Notes: a model not told the origin generated them from the letters alone. Positions 35,501 through 47,815 are shown, counted from the stretch's first letter. The stretch: 64,000 bases of DNA from Chrysaora quinquecirrha (GCA_014526335.1 JACTAT010000149.1:241171-305170); one strand, 5' to 3'. Translations and numbers: made by a program.

Positions 35501-38500
35501 ACAAATGCAGTCAAAATTGACTTTCAGGCTACTTAGCAAGCTAAGTAAGTGTGAGGAATTTTTATTAAGGCTTCTTATATTAAGGTGGAAAATTGATGTT
35601 TTACAATTATCAAGGTTAGGTAACTGATTTAGCGAATTAACAGTAAAATATTTATTATCATTAATCATATTTGTTGTTTGATCAAGGTAATCTCTTAGAT
35701 CATGATTATCAATAATGTCTTGTAATTTAGTTTTATCTGTTTTATATAGTTGATTTATTTCATAATTACTTATATTATGGAAGGGAAGATTATCAATTTT
35801 TCCCTTTATATTTTACTTTATACTGGTGGATACTACTTATAATATTGTATGTCCTGGCATTGAGTGTCTCATAAATTGTTGAGGCTGAAACATCGGATTG
35901 TAAGCTATATTGGTATTTCCATATGGCCACATTGGTACTTGTTGAGATACCATCTGGGGTATGTACGGCATTCTCCACTGGTTTTGAAATGGAGCAGGTG
36001 GACCTTCAGCTTGCCATCGGTAGTCTTGGTTCAGGTTACCAGTGTCTTTTTGTTGTGTTTCAATAGTGGCTGCATTGACTTGGGATCTTTGTTCTTCTCT
36101 TCTTGATGTTGAGTAATTCTTGTTCCTATGGTTTTGGTGAACATTTGTTGAAAGGGAGAAGATTTTACTTTTTATGTTCTTGACCAATTTTGCAGTTCCT
36201 TCTTGAGAGAGATGAAGGCCATCGGACCTATTGTGCGGATTCTCTAAGTTGTCATTGTCTATTAATCCAATCGATGACTGTTGCGCAAGTTTTTCAAAAC
36301 CTCTGTTTATTTGATTAATCTTCGCTGCATAATCTGGTTCGCCATTCCTATTTTCCCGATTTATGACAGTGGAAATAAAAATATTTGCTTGAGGGAACTT
36401 AATTTTTGTAGCCTTTACAAGTTCCTCCACTTGTCGTACAATTGATTCTGTGGGGTCTGAAGACAAGTTATTTGTCGCAACATGAAAAATAATTTTTTTG
36501 AGATTAGAGGGCGTTTTAATTGAGGTTACAAATTTGGAAATATCCGAAACATTACCACCGCGTATGGTTTTGATGAAGGTATTGCCATTTCTGTCGAATC
36601 TACGTGATTTGATCATTTTAAGCATTGAATCTCCAACAATCAAGGCTTCCTTTTGCCTGAGATCCACCGCTTCGCTTGTATCTGTGAAGTTGTCATCAAT
36701 TTCCAAAGCAGGTAGTTCATGTATACTTGTTGACATGCGTGTTGATTGCGGATCGATTGACCGAGATTCTGAGATATTGACTGTCTCAATATGAGGCTTT
36801 GATAAAGGCGCGGCTTTAACCTGTTGACTTATAACATTCATTTTGTCGTTGATTTTGTTTTTAAAAGCTTCCATCTTGTTTTCCAATTTCTCAACTAGTT
36901 CTTGAGTCGCAAGGGTATCACTTTGTATATTTGATATTTGGCGTTGAGAAAGCCTTTCTCCAGTTTTTTCGCATATAATGGAATCGTTATATTTTTCGAT
37001 AAAATTAAAAAAGTCCTGTTTTAATGCTTCGTAGGATTTTTCTAGATTAAAGTAGAAAGACTTTGTTTGATCGTTTTTTTTCTCAAGAGTATCAATTTTT
37101 TTAGATAGTATAGCACGTTCATTTGTAAAGTAGTCTTCCATATCGCTATTTTTCTTTTGTAGGTCCAGAATAGTTTTCTTCAAATTTAGATTTTCTTGTT
37201 CAATAGAATCTACTCTTTTTTATAATGTTTATGAGCTCAGAGGCATTCTCAACTGTAGAAGGAGCTTCGTTGCATTCTTGTTGTTCATCGACATTCAGTT
37301 GTTGCTCATCATTATCCGGTAGAGGTAATAGTGCAGCGATATCAGTTAGATCAGAGACTTTAGTTGACAAAACTTGCTCGAATCGCTTTACCAGATTTTC
37401 AATTCCATCATGATCATTCCTTTTACCCTGCAATATATCTTTAAGAATTTCTCCTTCGGCCTCTTTCCATAATATGAAGGCAGTTCCTTGAATCATTATA
37501 GTTCCGGTGGCAAAAAGTGATATCGTGAGGATGGGCCTAGGCTTCTTTTCTGCAAGGGACGCTTATCAAAGATGGTAAAAATTGTCTTTTTGTTGCCATC
37601 ATCAAGTTTACGATTCACAACAAATCCGTTGACTCGTTGTAGATGGTCTTCATATCTTCTTTGAAAGAGAGATATCCAGAGTGATACTTCGTCAGCTTTC
37701 ACGTTGAACGTGGCGCAGTTCGTTTTTATTTCAATATTAATTTGACTCATATCTTCTACATTATTTTTCTTTTTACTGATATCACAAGATGACGGTACAA
37801 TTCAATTTCAAGTTAATATCCACCAGTGGCGATGATAATGATGATAATGACAATGGTGAGGACGATAACGATGAAGGTGATGATGATAATGATGGTGGTA
37901 ATGATGATGATGATGATAACGGTGATGATGATGATGACATTAAAGTTGTGTGGGGATGATGAAGAAGATGATGATGGTGACGATGATGATGGTGACAATG
38001 ATAATGATGATGATGACGGTGATGATTATGATAAATGATAATGAGGATGATGACGATCATCAAGATCAAGATGGCGATGAAGATCACAATCATGCTATAA
38101 AAGAACTATAGCAACAGCACGATTAGAATATCTTTTAGTCGATTACCGGCTCAGATCGTCAATGGATTGAGAAGTCGTTCTTGGCAAGGGATGATTAACA
38201 GTTGTAATGCTTCCACTTGACTTTGTAAAATACTGGAATATTGCATTATCCAATGCATTCAATGAAACTGCTATTGAGTGGTATGCAGCATTGTTAAACC
38301 AGGCAGTGGCAGTCACTGAAATGAAGGTATTAGAATACGTTAACAAATACCTAAAGTCTAGTTGCAGGCCGAATTCCACTCTATTGATAGACTGGCTACA
38401 TAAGTCTCTGCTATGCTTCTGAAAACCGATAGGTCGCTAATGACAGACTGAGCTGCCATGAACAACAGCAACAACAATTACAGCGAATATGATGTAGCCA

Positions 38501-39527
38501 GTCTACTCTACTACTGAGTTGATGCTGAATCTTTTGTATGCCCTAACTAAACGACAATTCTACGCACTCATAAACGGAAATATCAAAAATGGTATACCAA
38601 ACTTGAAGGGAATCAAACCTGGGCTGCATTAATAGAAAGATTTCTTCAGTTCCACTGAGCGTACAGAATCTATCTTCACTGTCAGATTCTCATTAGCCCT
38701 GAAGAAGTCCTTCATTGCAAGATGAAATATTGGCATATACTATTGATTGTTAAATTATTTTCTTTGTGTCGTTTGCCTTGTTCCTTTTCATGTACATATA
38801 TGATAAGGGATATGCTTGGAAAAGTTGTTAGGGAAATGGGATATCGGGGCTTCATTATTATGCAACAAGTAGTACTTAGGTTACAGCAAAAAAATGCACT
38901 ATCAAACAGCAAAGACTTTTACACAACGCTTCGAGTTCAATTCGTTAAAACTTTGGCGTTACAGAACGAAAAAAAAAAACTCTTAATAGTCAAACAAAAA
39001 TTAACACCACGTACCTGATTTGGTGCTTGAGTCTGCATCCAATCCGAGAGCAATAAGATATTTTGTATTAAATGATCCGATGTCACCAACAGATTTATCC
39101 AGAATGTATGTTGTAAGATTTCCTCGGTACATTTGGGATACATTCATAGGTTTTGTTGAGGATTTTGAGAATTGTTTTAAGTATAGATTGGTCAATTGTT
39201 CTTCTTCACTTGATCTAAATGAAGACAGTAGGACAGTAGAAATACAGAGTCCACGAAAAAGAATACAGTGCTAAATTAAAATGACGTAGGCTATAAGCCG
39301 GTTAGTTAGATAGCTAGTCAGTTAGTTAGTCAGTTAGTTATTTAGTTTGATATTTAGTTTGATATTTAGTTAGTTATTTATTGGTTAGTTAGTTGGTCCG
39401 TTAGTTTGTTAGTTAGTAGGAATTTAGACTGTAAGTTAGCTAGCTAGTTACATGGTTAGTGTGTTAGTTAGTTAGTTAATAAGCTAGTCAGTAGTTGGCC
39501 AGCAAGTTAGCTATAATTGGTTCATTT

Positions 39528-39580
<53 letters not shown>

Positions 39581-42500
39581 ACAGTTATTAAGTAAGTCAG
39601 TACGTAAGTTGTTTGGTTAGTTAGTTAGTTAGTTTGTTAGTTAGCTACTAGTTGTTTAGTTAGTTATTTACTTATTTACTTACTTACTTAGTTAGTTAGT
39701 TAGTTAATCAGTCAGTCAGTCAGTCAGAGCTAGATTGTTAGTCAGTTAGTTAGCTTCCGAAAATAAACCAATAACCTACCTCTTTAACTGAGAAAAGGGC
39801 ACGTAATTATTCTTAAACATCTTAGTACTTAGAACCCTCGCTGGAGAATCTGTCGGCTGGGGGAAGGTCTTAGCAACAATCATTGCTAGCAGAGTCCATA
39901 TGCCTGGCATGATTAACTGCGATACGATTGAGGCTTTGTATCTCTTTGAATGAAGAAGGCGTTTGAAAAACATAGCACGCCATCTTTGCAGGAACAACTT
40001 GCTTCCTGTGTTTCTTTTACCGGAATATCCATTCGTTGAGTTGCCTAATTCCATTGGAATTGGGCTTGAGGATGGTTGGTGTTGTGTATCAGGGTCACTT
40101 GAGTTGAAACCAGGCCTTGGCGCTGTTTAAAAAAAATCAAATAGACAGTTCAATAAGACGAATGCCTACAGTAGTTTAATGAAAATAAACATTAACAATG
40201 ATAACAACAGTTGTAGATGCAAATTTGTCTTCACTGGTGTTACAGTGCTCGATACTTATGCAAAGCAGACCTTATCAAAGTGCGGTAAACAATAAAAAAC
40301 AACTACATCTTTACATTTTCTTATTTTTTTCTTATTGTTTGCCACGCTATGAAAGACAAAATATAAATTCTAGAAACAAAGGCATCAAATTGAAACTTGG
40401 CTAGCAGTTAAAACCTGTTGACGTCTGACATTTAATAAGTTAAACATGATCACGCCAAAAGGACAAGCTTATTGACTAAATTTATGATTCAAGATGTTTC
40501 CACTCTTATCATTTAAATGGGGCTTAATCATCGAATAAGGGTCTAAACAACAAACATGACGACATATACTTACAGTCTTGAGATTTTGTGCTTAGTTGTC
40601 GATAAAGTTCCTTTGACAGAGAATCCGATGTTTCATCGGAATCTTCCTCCTCTTTCACTTTCAGAAAAACTTCTTCAAGGGTTGTCACTGATGCTCCATA
40701 ACTCGATATCCCAAGGTTGCTTCTATTTTCCTCCAAATTCGTAAACAAAGCCTCGAAATTCTTTGAAAACTCGCTTGGTAATACATATGAAAGCTCAAGG
40801 CCTAAGATAAAAAGACAAAATAACTAAAAAAGATACAAGATGATATGATATGAATATACAGTGTAACACGTGTAACATAAGGTAGTGACGATGAATGCGA
40901 AATGGTGTATTTAGCGCTAGTTGCTAGGATCTCAGTAGTAGGTTAACTAATTGGGTCTTCGTCCCTGGCTGTGACGCTACCAACAGTACTGTTTCGTCGG
41001 GGTCTCATCAAGCTGGCTAGTGGTATCAAGAGGTTAGCGAGGCCAGAGTTCTAGTCCCAGCCACGGTAGCATCATAGCCAGGATCAAGTTTTGCAAGTTC
41101 ATCTTCTTCTGAGATGCTAGCGACTGGCGCTAAACAAACCATCTCACGTTCATCTTTACAGAGAAGGTTCGTTTTAACGAGAAAAACGAAACTTTTCTCT
41201 ATTATAATAATTCTCTATAGACTTTTCTCTATAGACTCCGTTTACACGAGAGAAAAGATACGGATCCGAAAGATCCATACCTTTTGGGTACGATATGGGT
41301 ACGATTTCATCGCGTTTACACGGGAACGGATCGGGGACGGATACAAATGGATCTGCTCTTCAAGCGTACCCAAAACAGTACGATGCAGTCCCCAAAAAGT
41401 CCTCAACTTTGAGTGGCGAATTGGGTTTTTCTTGGATAGCAAAGAAACTTTAAGAAGAAAATCTTAAAATTACTAACCGACATCGTTCTCGAGTTTTGCA
41501 GTTGGGACATGCTGAAGAACCAATTTCGTGATACTATCAACTTTACAATTATCAGCTTTGACCATAACCATATGATAACCAACACCATATTTGTTTTTCA
41601 AGAACAACGATGAACCACAACACTGAACAGCCCCTTTCGCCATGATGGCTATTCTATCTCCTAAATCGAAAGAACCGAAAGTCACGATCAATTACAAGAA
41701 AGGCTTATTCCAATATTGTCCTTAGATTTTTCGTGACTTTGCCCAATAATGTCTCCAGTTTCGTACATTTTAAAACTTAAGCGCTTATTAGGGAGGCGGT
41801 GCTTAATTCTAACATCGCAGAGTAAGGGTGCGCGTTTAATTGAGAGAGGGGCCCATTGAAGGAAGGCACATATTGGAGGGGGGCTTATGGGAGGGGGCAC
41901 CTAATCCCAAAATTGAAGAGTACGGGTGGGCATTTAGTCGAGAGAGGGGGCTATTGGAGGGGAGCGCATATTGGAGAGGCGCTTATGGGAGGGGGCGCTT
42001 ATGAACATTGCAGAGTAAGGATGGGCGTTTAAATGAAGGAGTTGCTTATTGAAGGGGTTGTTATTGGAGGGGAGCACATATTTGAGGGGGAGCTCAATTC
42101 CAACATTACAGAGTAATGATTGGAGCTTAATTGGGGGAGGTGTTTCTTGAAGGAGGGGCGATATTGGAGGGTGGGGGCTTACTAGAGGAAATACGGTATA
42201 AGCTTACCTAACAAATCTGCCTCGTCCATGAAGTGAGTGGTAAGCAATATTGTTCTCCCTGCTCTTTCCTTTTGTAGTAAATCCCAAGTAAAGCGACGGG
42301 CTGCTGGGTCCATTCCTGAAGTAGGCTCATCAAGAATTACAATCTATAGAAAGACCGAGACAACTTGAAAAATCACTGAAAACTCGGTAAAGATAAATTC
42401 AAGTGATGAAAGCATGCATCGTGTTTGCCAATTCATATATTCCATCATCTAAGGCATTGTACTCAAAAAGGCAATGTCCTTACCATGATACACCCATGAT

Positions 42501-45500
42501 CTTTTCGGGCGGTAATCGACGGTAATAAGGCCTGCTAGTTTGAATCTTGATTAAAATGTTGGCAGCGTCCATTATAAAGATTTATTGATCAGTTAATTAA
42601 TCAACCAATCGAGACGTTATTCAAGCGACCAGGCAGACTGGCGATCAAGTAATCAATTAATCAATTGTCAATATTTGGAAGGAGGGACAGCTGAGTTTAC
42701 TCTAGGCTTGTAGTTCGTGATTTCGACGACAGTATACCGAAAGTAATCGGTCAATCATACAGCTCAAACGATTAAGTGAGAAGCATGGCCAAGACCATGA
42801 ACGACCAAACAATGTTTGTCTAACTAACTGTTTTATTTCTTGGCCATGTCTCGAAACAATGGTCATCAGTTTTTTTGTTTTTGTCAAGTAAACAAATTTT
42901 CGTACTTTTTCAAACACATCACGCTACAAATTTTTGTTTCTTTTTGCTTGTCAAGCAATGTTTGCGACGTGAACACAACTTTTAAAACATTGCTTGACAA
43001 GAAAATTTCAAATGTTTGATAAACAATGTTTTATCGTTTGGCCATGGCATAACATACCTTCGAATCGCCAATCAATGCTATTCCAACGGACATCTTTCTT
43101 TTCATTCCACCAGACAACTTCGAAGTCAATACATCTCTTTTATCATCGAGTCCCGTGGCTGAAATCATATGATCAACTGCTTCTTGTAGTTCTTTTGGCT
43201 CGTGCATTCCCTTCAACTGCGCAAAAAACCACAGGTGCTCCTTCACAGTCAATGCATCGAACAGGACATTGTGCTGCGGACAAATTCCTGGAACCAGATA
43301 TAAAATGGTATTTATGCAAGACCGTAACAATTTTCATACCAATTCTTACTGGTTACCTAGTGACTGCCGGTTCTGTGTAGACAGAACGAGTTCGTTTTCT
43401 CATTTGGACTCTTCAATTAATTTTCACTGTTCTTCCCGCTAAAGCTGATTGGTGTTTAAAACACAATGTTAATTCAGCTTCACTTTCTGATTGGTGCATT
43501 TCGATCCGAATCTGCGCATAAATCTGCGTCTGTTTCTGACGTTTATACTATGAGAAGTATCAGATGAAAAAAGCTTTTAAGTATGTCGAGAGATTTTTTC
43601 GCTGTTTCTCGCATAAAGTATACCTAACGTATTGAATAACAGTATGTGGTATATTGAAATTTAGTATGGTAAAATAAAGTACTTTTAGATGTGCCCGAAA
43701 TTAACAGCGATAATTTGTTACAGTGATTGATAGACATTCGCAATTTGCTTTACAAGCAATGTTTGACTTGGCCGTCTACTGGACAAGCCAATTGTGGCTA
43801 GATGTTCGACAAACAATGTCTGATCGTTATGCCAGGGTCTTCAAGCCTGGCTCACACCAGTGAGATAAAGATATTCTCTATCTGAGTGAGATTAAGCCTA
43901 CTTCACTGATGTGAACTAGGCTTAAGAGAGAGAGCTACTCCTTTGCAATCTAGAAATTCTGCAGCATTACTGAAAACATCAAATCGTTTTCCTTTCCAAC
44001 ATACCTAAGCTTTCACGAACTCCAACAATATTATTCAAAATGTCGTAGCCATTAACAACTGCATTGCCTGAAGTTGGAGGATATAACCCAGTCAGCATTG
44101 AAATAGTTGTTGTTTTTCCTGCGCCATTATGTCCAAGCAAAGCTGTAATCTGTCCTTCGTACATGTTCAAATTGATGCCATCAACTGCTATCTTTTCACC
44201 TAAAAATGATCAAAATTTGTCAGAATCAAAATTAAAGCTTTGTTTCCCCCAAGATTTCAAGCTTCACCCACGTTTAAAGTTCGTTATTGTCGTTGAGTCA
44301 CTAGAAGCGTCATTTAATCAAACCACCAAGAAATCCAAATCAAGTAAATATGAAAACCAAAGCAATAGCATTAATACCCCTATCACCCCGACAATGTTTG
44401 ACCGTTTGGCCACATTGCAAGCAGAACTTGCTTTCAAAAACATTTTCTGATTGCCGTTACAAAATATGTTTGATTAGCGATGTTTTGTGATGTGTTTCCA
44501 AACATTCATCAGACATTTCTTTGGAGAAGCTAACGTCAGATTCTTGACCATAAATGTTTGATCGTTTGGCAGGGCCTTATAAAACGCAATGAAATACAGG
44601 AAGATAAGATGAAATACAATTCGCATTACCTGATTCGGTATCAAACACTTTCTTGAGGTTCATAATCTGTATGCCAGGTCGAAGCCCTTCAGGTTCTTTC
44701 TCCAGAAACTCAGCACGATTATTATCAGCATCTTTGCCAGATATGTCGCCCAAAGATGTTTCACTGTTCTCACGTGCATGCTAAATAGAAAGAAATGCGT
44801 TTAGAACAGGGAATTGGAAGCGGGGTGCTACTAATTGCCTATATTTTTGGTGCACTTGCAAATATAGTTCCTTGCCTTAGGTCACCAGCTGTGTTCCCTA
44901 AATAGTTTTTTGCGATATGCTAATTGTTCCACGAGTCGCCCGCATGATCAGAGAATCTGGACAATATGATCAGAAAGTCGGATGATTCCTGATGAAATTG
45001 CCGAGTAAAGCTATGGCTAAAACTTGGAGACATGTCGCGTGCGACACTGCATTCAGCGTGTCTCCCAGGGTGGCTAAACATGCAAGTGACAAGCGAAACA
45101 TGTCCCCTGATCCATTTGCATTTCGTAGAGACAAGAAAGGTTTCTGTTTTCTCCAAAAAACATTTGCGTGTCTCTTGCTACAAAATTTGGTCGCGCGTTA
45201 CAAATTTTCCGAAGTGGTTAAACTGGGAGACACTGAGATAGTCTGTTGGAACGGTGCAGACGAAACAATAAACTAACTTCAAATATTCCACTTGCATCTG
45301 TTGGTTGTCTTGCTCTGTGCTATTAGCTGCCCCTAAGATGATTTGTTTTAAAAACCTGACGCCAGCTTGGTTGATGCCAAAGATGGTTTATGTGGAAAGG
45401 AAAGAAAAACTCGAGATAATGAAAGCATGTTTCCAACTTCTTTTGATTATCATATCTAGCTTTCTTAGCCTAGTCGAGTTAGTTAAAACATGAAGGTGCT

Positions 45501-47815
45501 GTGGGGTCGTTGTGTAATCCAGCTGACTCGTGGTGTCAGAAGTTCAGTGTGGTCAGGGTTCGAGCCCAGCCACGGTAGCGTCACAGCCAGGGTCAAGGTC
45601 TTGATTAGTTAACTAATACTGAGATCCTAAAACACCATTTCACCTTCACCTTCACCTTCAGTTATCAACTGGAAACGGCTAATAATTCCAAAAAGGCCAA
45701 CCGCTTAAAACGTAAAAAATCTTCTTACAAGTATTAAGTGCGAATAACAGTTATGAATAGTATCACATTCAAGTATAAACATTAACTTTACCTTCTCTGG
45801 TTGACTGCACCAATAGCTTTTCTTGAAAGGAAAATACCATGGCTGTGGAATACCAAACTCTCCTGGGAAAACTGCCTCAATATACCACATAATAATCCCA
45901 TAAACAAAACAATCAATAAACATCATCATTAAAACAGCACCAAAAGTGAAGCTATCATCAACAGTGACACCCTGATAGAGATTTGACCATTGCACTCCAG
46001 TGCCCTGTCCCTCGAAGTTACCAATCAGAAAAGCACCAAAAGCCATTGCAACATTGAAATCAAGGCAGGCAGCAGTCTTCTGCGGTGTGTTCAAGAGATT
46101 ATAATACATTGCAAGAAAGAAATAAGGTATGTAGCTTGCAAACCAGCTAATACCACCTCCTGCTGCGGCTATATTTGCACGGTAGAAAAGAGTGCTGATC
46201 ATGAAGCAGTACATGATGCTTGACATTGAATATAGCACAAGGTAGATAAAAATCAAAGATGGGTCACTTTTGTTCAGCATTTTACCATTGCCACCAAACT
46301 CAACTGTAAGCATAATGGTGATTACTGCCATTGGTATGAGCAAGAATATGAAAGACTTTATGAACCATGCTACCCAATGCAAATATCCACTAAGACCCAT
46401 TATTTTCATAGATTCCTAGAATGAGAAACATAGAAAAATTAGAAGGAAGCAAGTAATGCAACAAATAACCACCTCAAGTGTTTAATGATGTTTTAAACTT
46501 TTACAGAGAGCGTATATGAGGGGGGGACACAAGTATGAAGGAGGCTTTTTTCATGATTTTATTATGAAAGGCTCTAACTTTGATGCTAGTTTAGGAAATA
46601 TGAACTCAAGAGGAGGAAGTCTATTTCCTCATTTTGTCCATAAGAGCCCCAATGACAAACATATTTGTGTTAGTTATCATGAAGACTGCCCCTGATTGAA
46701 GTAACACCCCTTTTTTAAGAGGAGCACTTGCTGGAAGAAGGGGTATTTTAAAGAGGGGGCAAAGGTTGCAAAGAGGAGCTTTTAAATGAAAATTGAAAAT
46801 GCTGTAGCTGTTGTATAGCCAAGCATACAAAGGGGTGTCCTGGAGAATTGTATCAACATGTTTTGTATCATCTTGATGACCCCTTCAATTCAAAAATAGA
46901 ATAAAAGGGATACATATTAAGCAGTAGAAATATGATCCTCACTTTTAGCTTCTTTTCTTTTTCATAGACGATACCTTTGACAGTCAACAATGCAGTGTAA
47001 ACAAGAGATAGCATCATCAACAATGGCAGACTGTTCTGAATCACCAACACAAATGGATCTTTCAGATATTTTGGATACGGAAATCTTTGAATCTCAACAC
47101 TCATTTGTTTGAGCAATTCACCAGAGGTCAGGTTATCGGCCTTGAAAGCTGTCAAAGCAATATCAATCGCATACTGAATACCGAGGAATCCTTCTCGATA
47201 ATAATCAGGCTGCCCACCAGAAGCAGACTGGTTGTTTCTTGGACCAAGTCCTTCAAACGTTAATGGAAAAACAGTCTTTGTGTGCCAGTTCTCACCAGAA
47301 TTCAATACTGGAGGCTGGAAACCCTTTTTTGAAGCCTTCTTTTCATTTCTCAAAGAAGAAGGCATTCTGATCTTATACGAACTATCTTCTTGGCTGAAAT
47401 CGTTTTGAAACACTACTCCTCCGATGAATTTCCAATTATCAGATCCTTGTTCTTGATCATTAATAAGAGCATTCACCATGTCTTTTTCTGTATCAAACTC
47501 CCCACCAACTAAGGAAACTGACAACAATTTTGACACATCCAACATGACTCTTGATGTGTTTGCATTTTTTGGGGCATAAGCAATTTGCCATTGCTTTGCT
47601 CCACTTGGAGGCTCAAATGGGATCTTCAAGGATTTGAAGTCATCCCAGACCGTAGCACCAACGTTTTCTTGCTTTATTTGGAAAACACGAAGTAATAATA
47701 AAATCAATACAAACAGCAGGGGAAGGCTGAGCTGGAAAATGGTTGCTATAGGCCGGCGTTTTTGCAAGGTGTAGTTCTTCCAAAGCAGAAGTCCGAGCTG
47801 CCTTAGGGCCCTCAT
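25363..47815 (-). CDS. ABCA-subfamily full ABC transporter (ABCA3-like), one exon cut by a LINE
   Basis: Membrane lipid transporter type with two TMD-NBD halves. Exons in transcript order: 47815-46943, 46415-45792, 44780-44630, 44199-44005, 43287-43058, 42343-42208, 41660-41478, 40801-40574, 40122-39780, 39214-39015, 38315-38147, about 32288-32075, 30906-30160, 29678-29497, 28620-28433, 27685-27515, 26511-26384 and 25631-25363; about 1,740 residues, normal for ABCA. NBD1: [11 protein letters not shown]-loop [37 protein letters not shown]2: [24 protein letters not shown] (preceded by Y, not L), [24 protein letters not shown]. The first TM and a large extracellular loop are in the 873-bp first exon. 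The exon at 32.1-32.3 kb starts abruptly at [15 protein letters not shown] against LINE sequence, with no acceptor site; about 10-15 residues are missing. The symbol is left open because orthology within ABCA is unclear. Confidence 0.93.
26690..26985. repeat. AAGCCAAGCC minisatellite in ABCA intron
   Basis: About 300 bp of 5- and 10-base AAGCC/AATCC/AAGTC units. An open frame through it encodes only [12 protein letters not shown] repeats, an artefact of the period. Confidence 0.95.
27880..28340. repeat. Minisatellite with period near 120 bp in ABCA intron
   Basis: CCAGAGGCAACAAGGGTCTCT recurs near 27890, 28009 and 28130. Within each unit, 15-17 base subunits of GGGCCTATATGCAACAA type repeat. 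Non-coding. Confidence 0.9.
28811..29091. mobile_element. TIR family A copy in ABCA intron, degenerate
   Basis: Contains AATGTTTGATCTTTAAGCCAG near the left and the family terminus GATCGTTTGACCAGAGCC at the right, with GACGTGGCCAAACG inside. The left end is poorly preserved. Confidence 0.5.
32768..35668 (-). pseudogene. LINE ORF2: endonuclease plus reverse transcriptase, frame-broken
   Basis: Three to four frames in order make up one ORF2. 35668-35360 and the continuation to 34005 carry the apurinic-type endonuclease ([29 protein letters not shown]) and the start of RT ([12 protein letters not shown]). 34020-33217 carries the RT core ([34 protein letters not shown]). 33127-32768 carries the C-terminal region. 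Breaks lie near 35360, 34010 and 33200. The catalytic FADD and endonuclease SDH are intact. It catalyses target-primed reverse transcription in the family; as read it cannot make a full protein. Confidence 0.85.
35837..37750 (-). pseudogene. LINE ORF1 with SGNH/esterase-like domain, in three pieces
   Basis: Three frames follow each other: 37750-37496 (starts [11 protein letters not shown]), 37496-37200 and 37183-35837 (448 codons). The first two overlap at TAATG, so the stop of one overlaps the start of the next. The long piece has a coiled coil at residues 1-110 or so and then an SGNH-hydrolase-like fold: ALIVGDSM (block I), HVATNN where GTND is usual (block III), and DGLHLS (catalytic Asp-His block V). 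Esterase-type ORF1 proteins are known from CR1-group LINEs. The C-terminus is rich in Q, M and P. Whether the pieces are separate ORFs or one ORF broken by indels is not clear. Confidence 0.7.
37825..38095. repeat. GAT/ATC trinucleotide microsatellite
   Basis: About 270 bp of imperfect GATGATGAT, just upstream of the LINE and 50 bp from the donor of the ABCA exon at 38147-38315. Open frames through it encode only S/D/H/M-rich repeats. Confidence 0.95.
39300..39750. repeat. GTTA tetranucleotide microsatellite in ABCA intron
   Basis: About 450 bp of GTTAGTTA with interruptions; the purest stretch is at 39529-39580. It ends about 30 bp from the donor of the ABCA exon 39780-40122. Confidence 0.95.
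40905..41110. mobile_element. SINE family 2 copy, rearranged
   Basis: Positions 41010-41105 match the box B half (GAGTTCTAGTCCCAGCCACGG) in plus orientation, while 40910-40980 match the 3' part (GCTAGGATCTCAGTAGTAGG) in reverse. It is probably two fragments joined head to head. Confidence 0.5.
41770..42200. repeat. G-rich degenerate repeat in ABCA intron
   Basis: Units of GGAGGGGGCGCTTATTGGAGG type over 430 bp, ending AATACGGTATAAGC. The repeat motif and terminus resemble the TIR element at 13261-13590. Runs of G could form quadruplexes on the plus strand. Confidence 0.65.
42784..43049. mobile_element. TIR family A copy in ABCA intron
   Basis: CATGGCCAAGACCATGAACG at the left and TTTATCGTTTGGCCATGGCA at the right form the inverted ends. 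Interior words are family A type (TTGCTTGTCAAGCAATGTTTG). It ends 9 bp from an ABCA exon. Confidence 0.6.
43735..43841. mobile_element. TIR family A fragment
   Basis: CAATTTGCTTTACAAGCAATG and the right terminus TGTCTGATCGTTATGCCAGGG are family A sequence; the left end is missing. Confidence 0.5.
44390..44577. mobile_element. TIR family A fragment
   Basis: Carries ACAATGTTTGACCGTTTGGCC and the right terminus AATGTTTGATCGTTTGGCAG. Lies in the ABCA intron between exons 44630-44780 and 44005-44199. Confidence 0.5.
45016..45240. mobile_element. TIR family B, copy 2 (right end lost)
   Basis: Aligns with 17432-17655: GGCTAAAACTTGGAGACATG, CATGTCCCCTGATCCATTTG and TTAAACTGGGAGACAC. The right inverted repeat is not seen. 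Confidence 0.65.
45493..45660 (+). mobile_element. tRNA-derived SINE family 2
   Basis: Box A-like TGGGGTCGTTGTGTAATCC and box B GGTTCGAGCC (45557-45566) form a tRNA-like head. The tail is CACCTT repeats. It matches 51647-51820 over its whole length. The head does not close an acceptor stem, so it is not a functional tRNA gene. Confidence 0.75.
46490..46800. repeat. Purine-rich degenerate repeat in ABCA intron
   Basis: Words of AGAGGGGGCAAAGG and AGGAGGAAG type similar to the G-rich repeats at 13.3 and 41.8 kb, but without clear ends. Confidence 0.35.

Larger units (their letters stand above)
32283..37790 (-). mobile_element. CR1/L2-type LINE (non-LTR retrotransposon), inserted in ABCA exon
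   Basis: Minus-strand element of about 5.5 kb, same orientation as ABCA. Order 5' to 3': ORF1 pieces from 37750, then ORF2 with endonuclease and reverse transcriptase to about 32770, then a 3' UTR with a 56-base A tract (T at 32455-32510) and TA repeats, ending in a short ATTGA/TTGAA tandem tail that directly abuts ABCA coding sequence. Tandem-repeat 3' tails and an esterase-like ORF1 are known for CR1/L2-group LINEs. The 5' limit is approximate. I could not find a target-site duplication. Several frame breaks show that it is not autonomous as read. Confidence 0.85.

Noticed and set aside
32283..37830. Target-site duplication of the LINE (GGATATTAA near 32275 and TTAATATCC near 37820)
   Set aside because: The two words are inverted, not direct, so they cannot be a target duplication; treated as chance.
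37782..38093. ORFs rich in H, S, D or M
   Set aside because: GAT/ATC microsatellite read in different frames.
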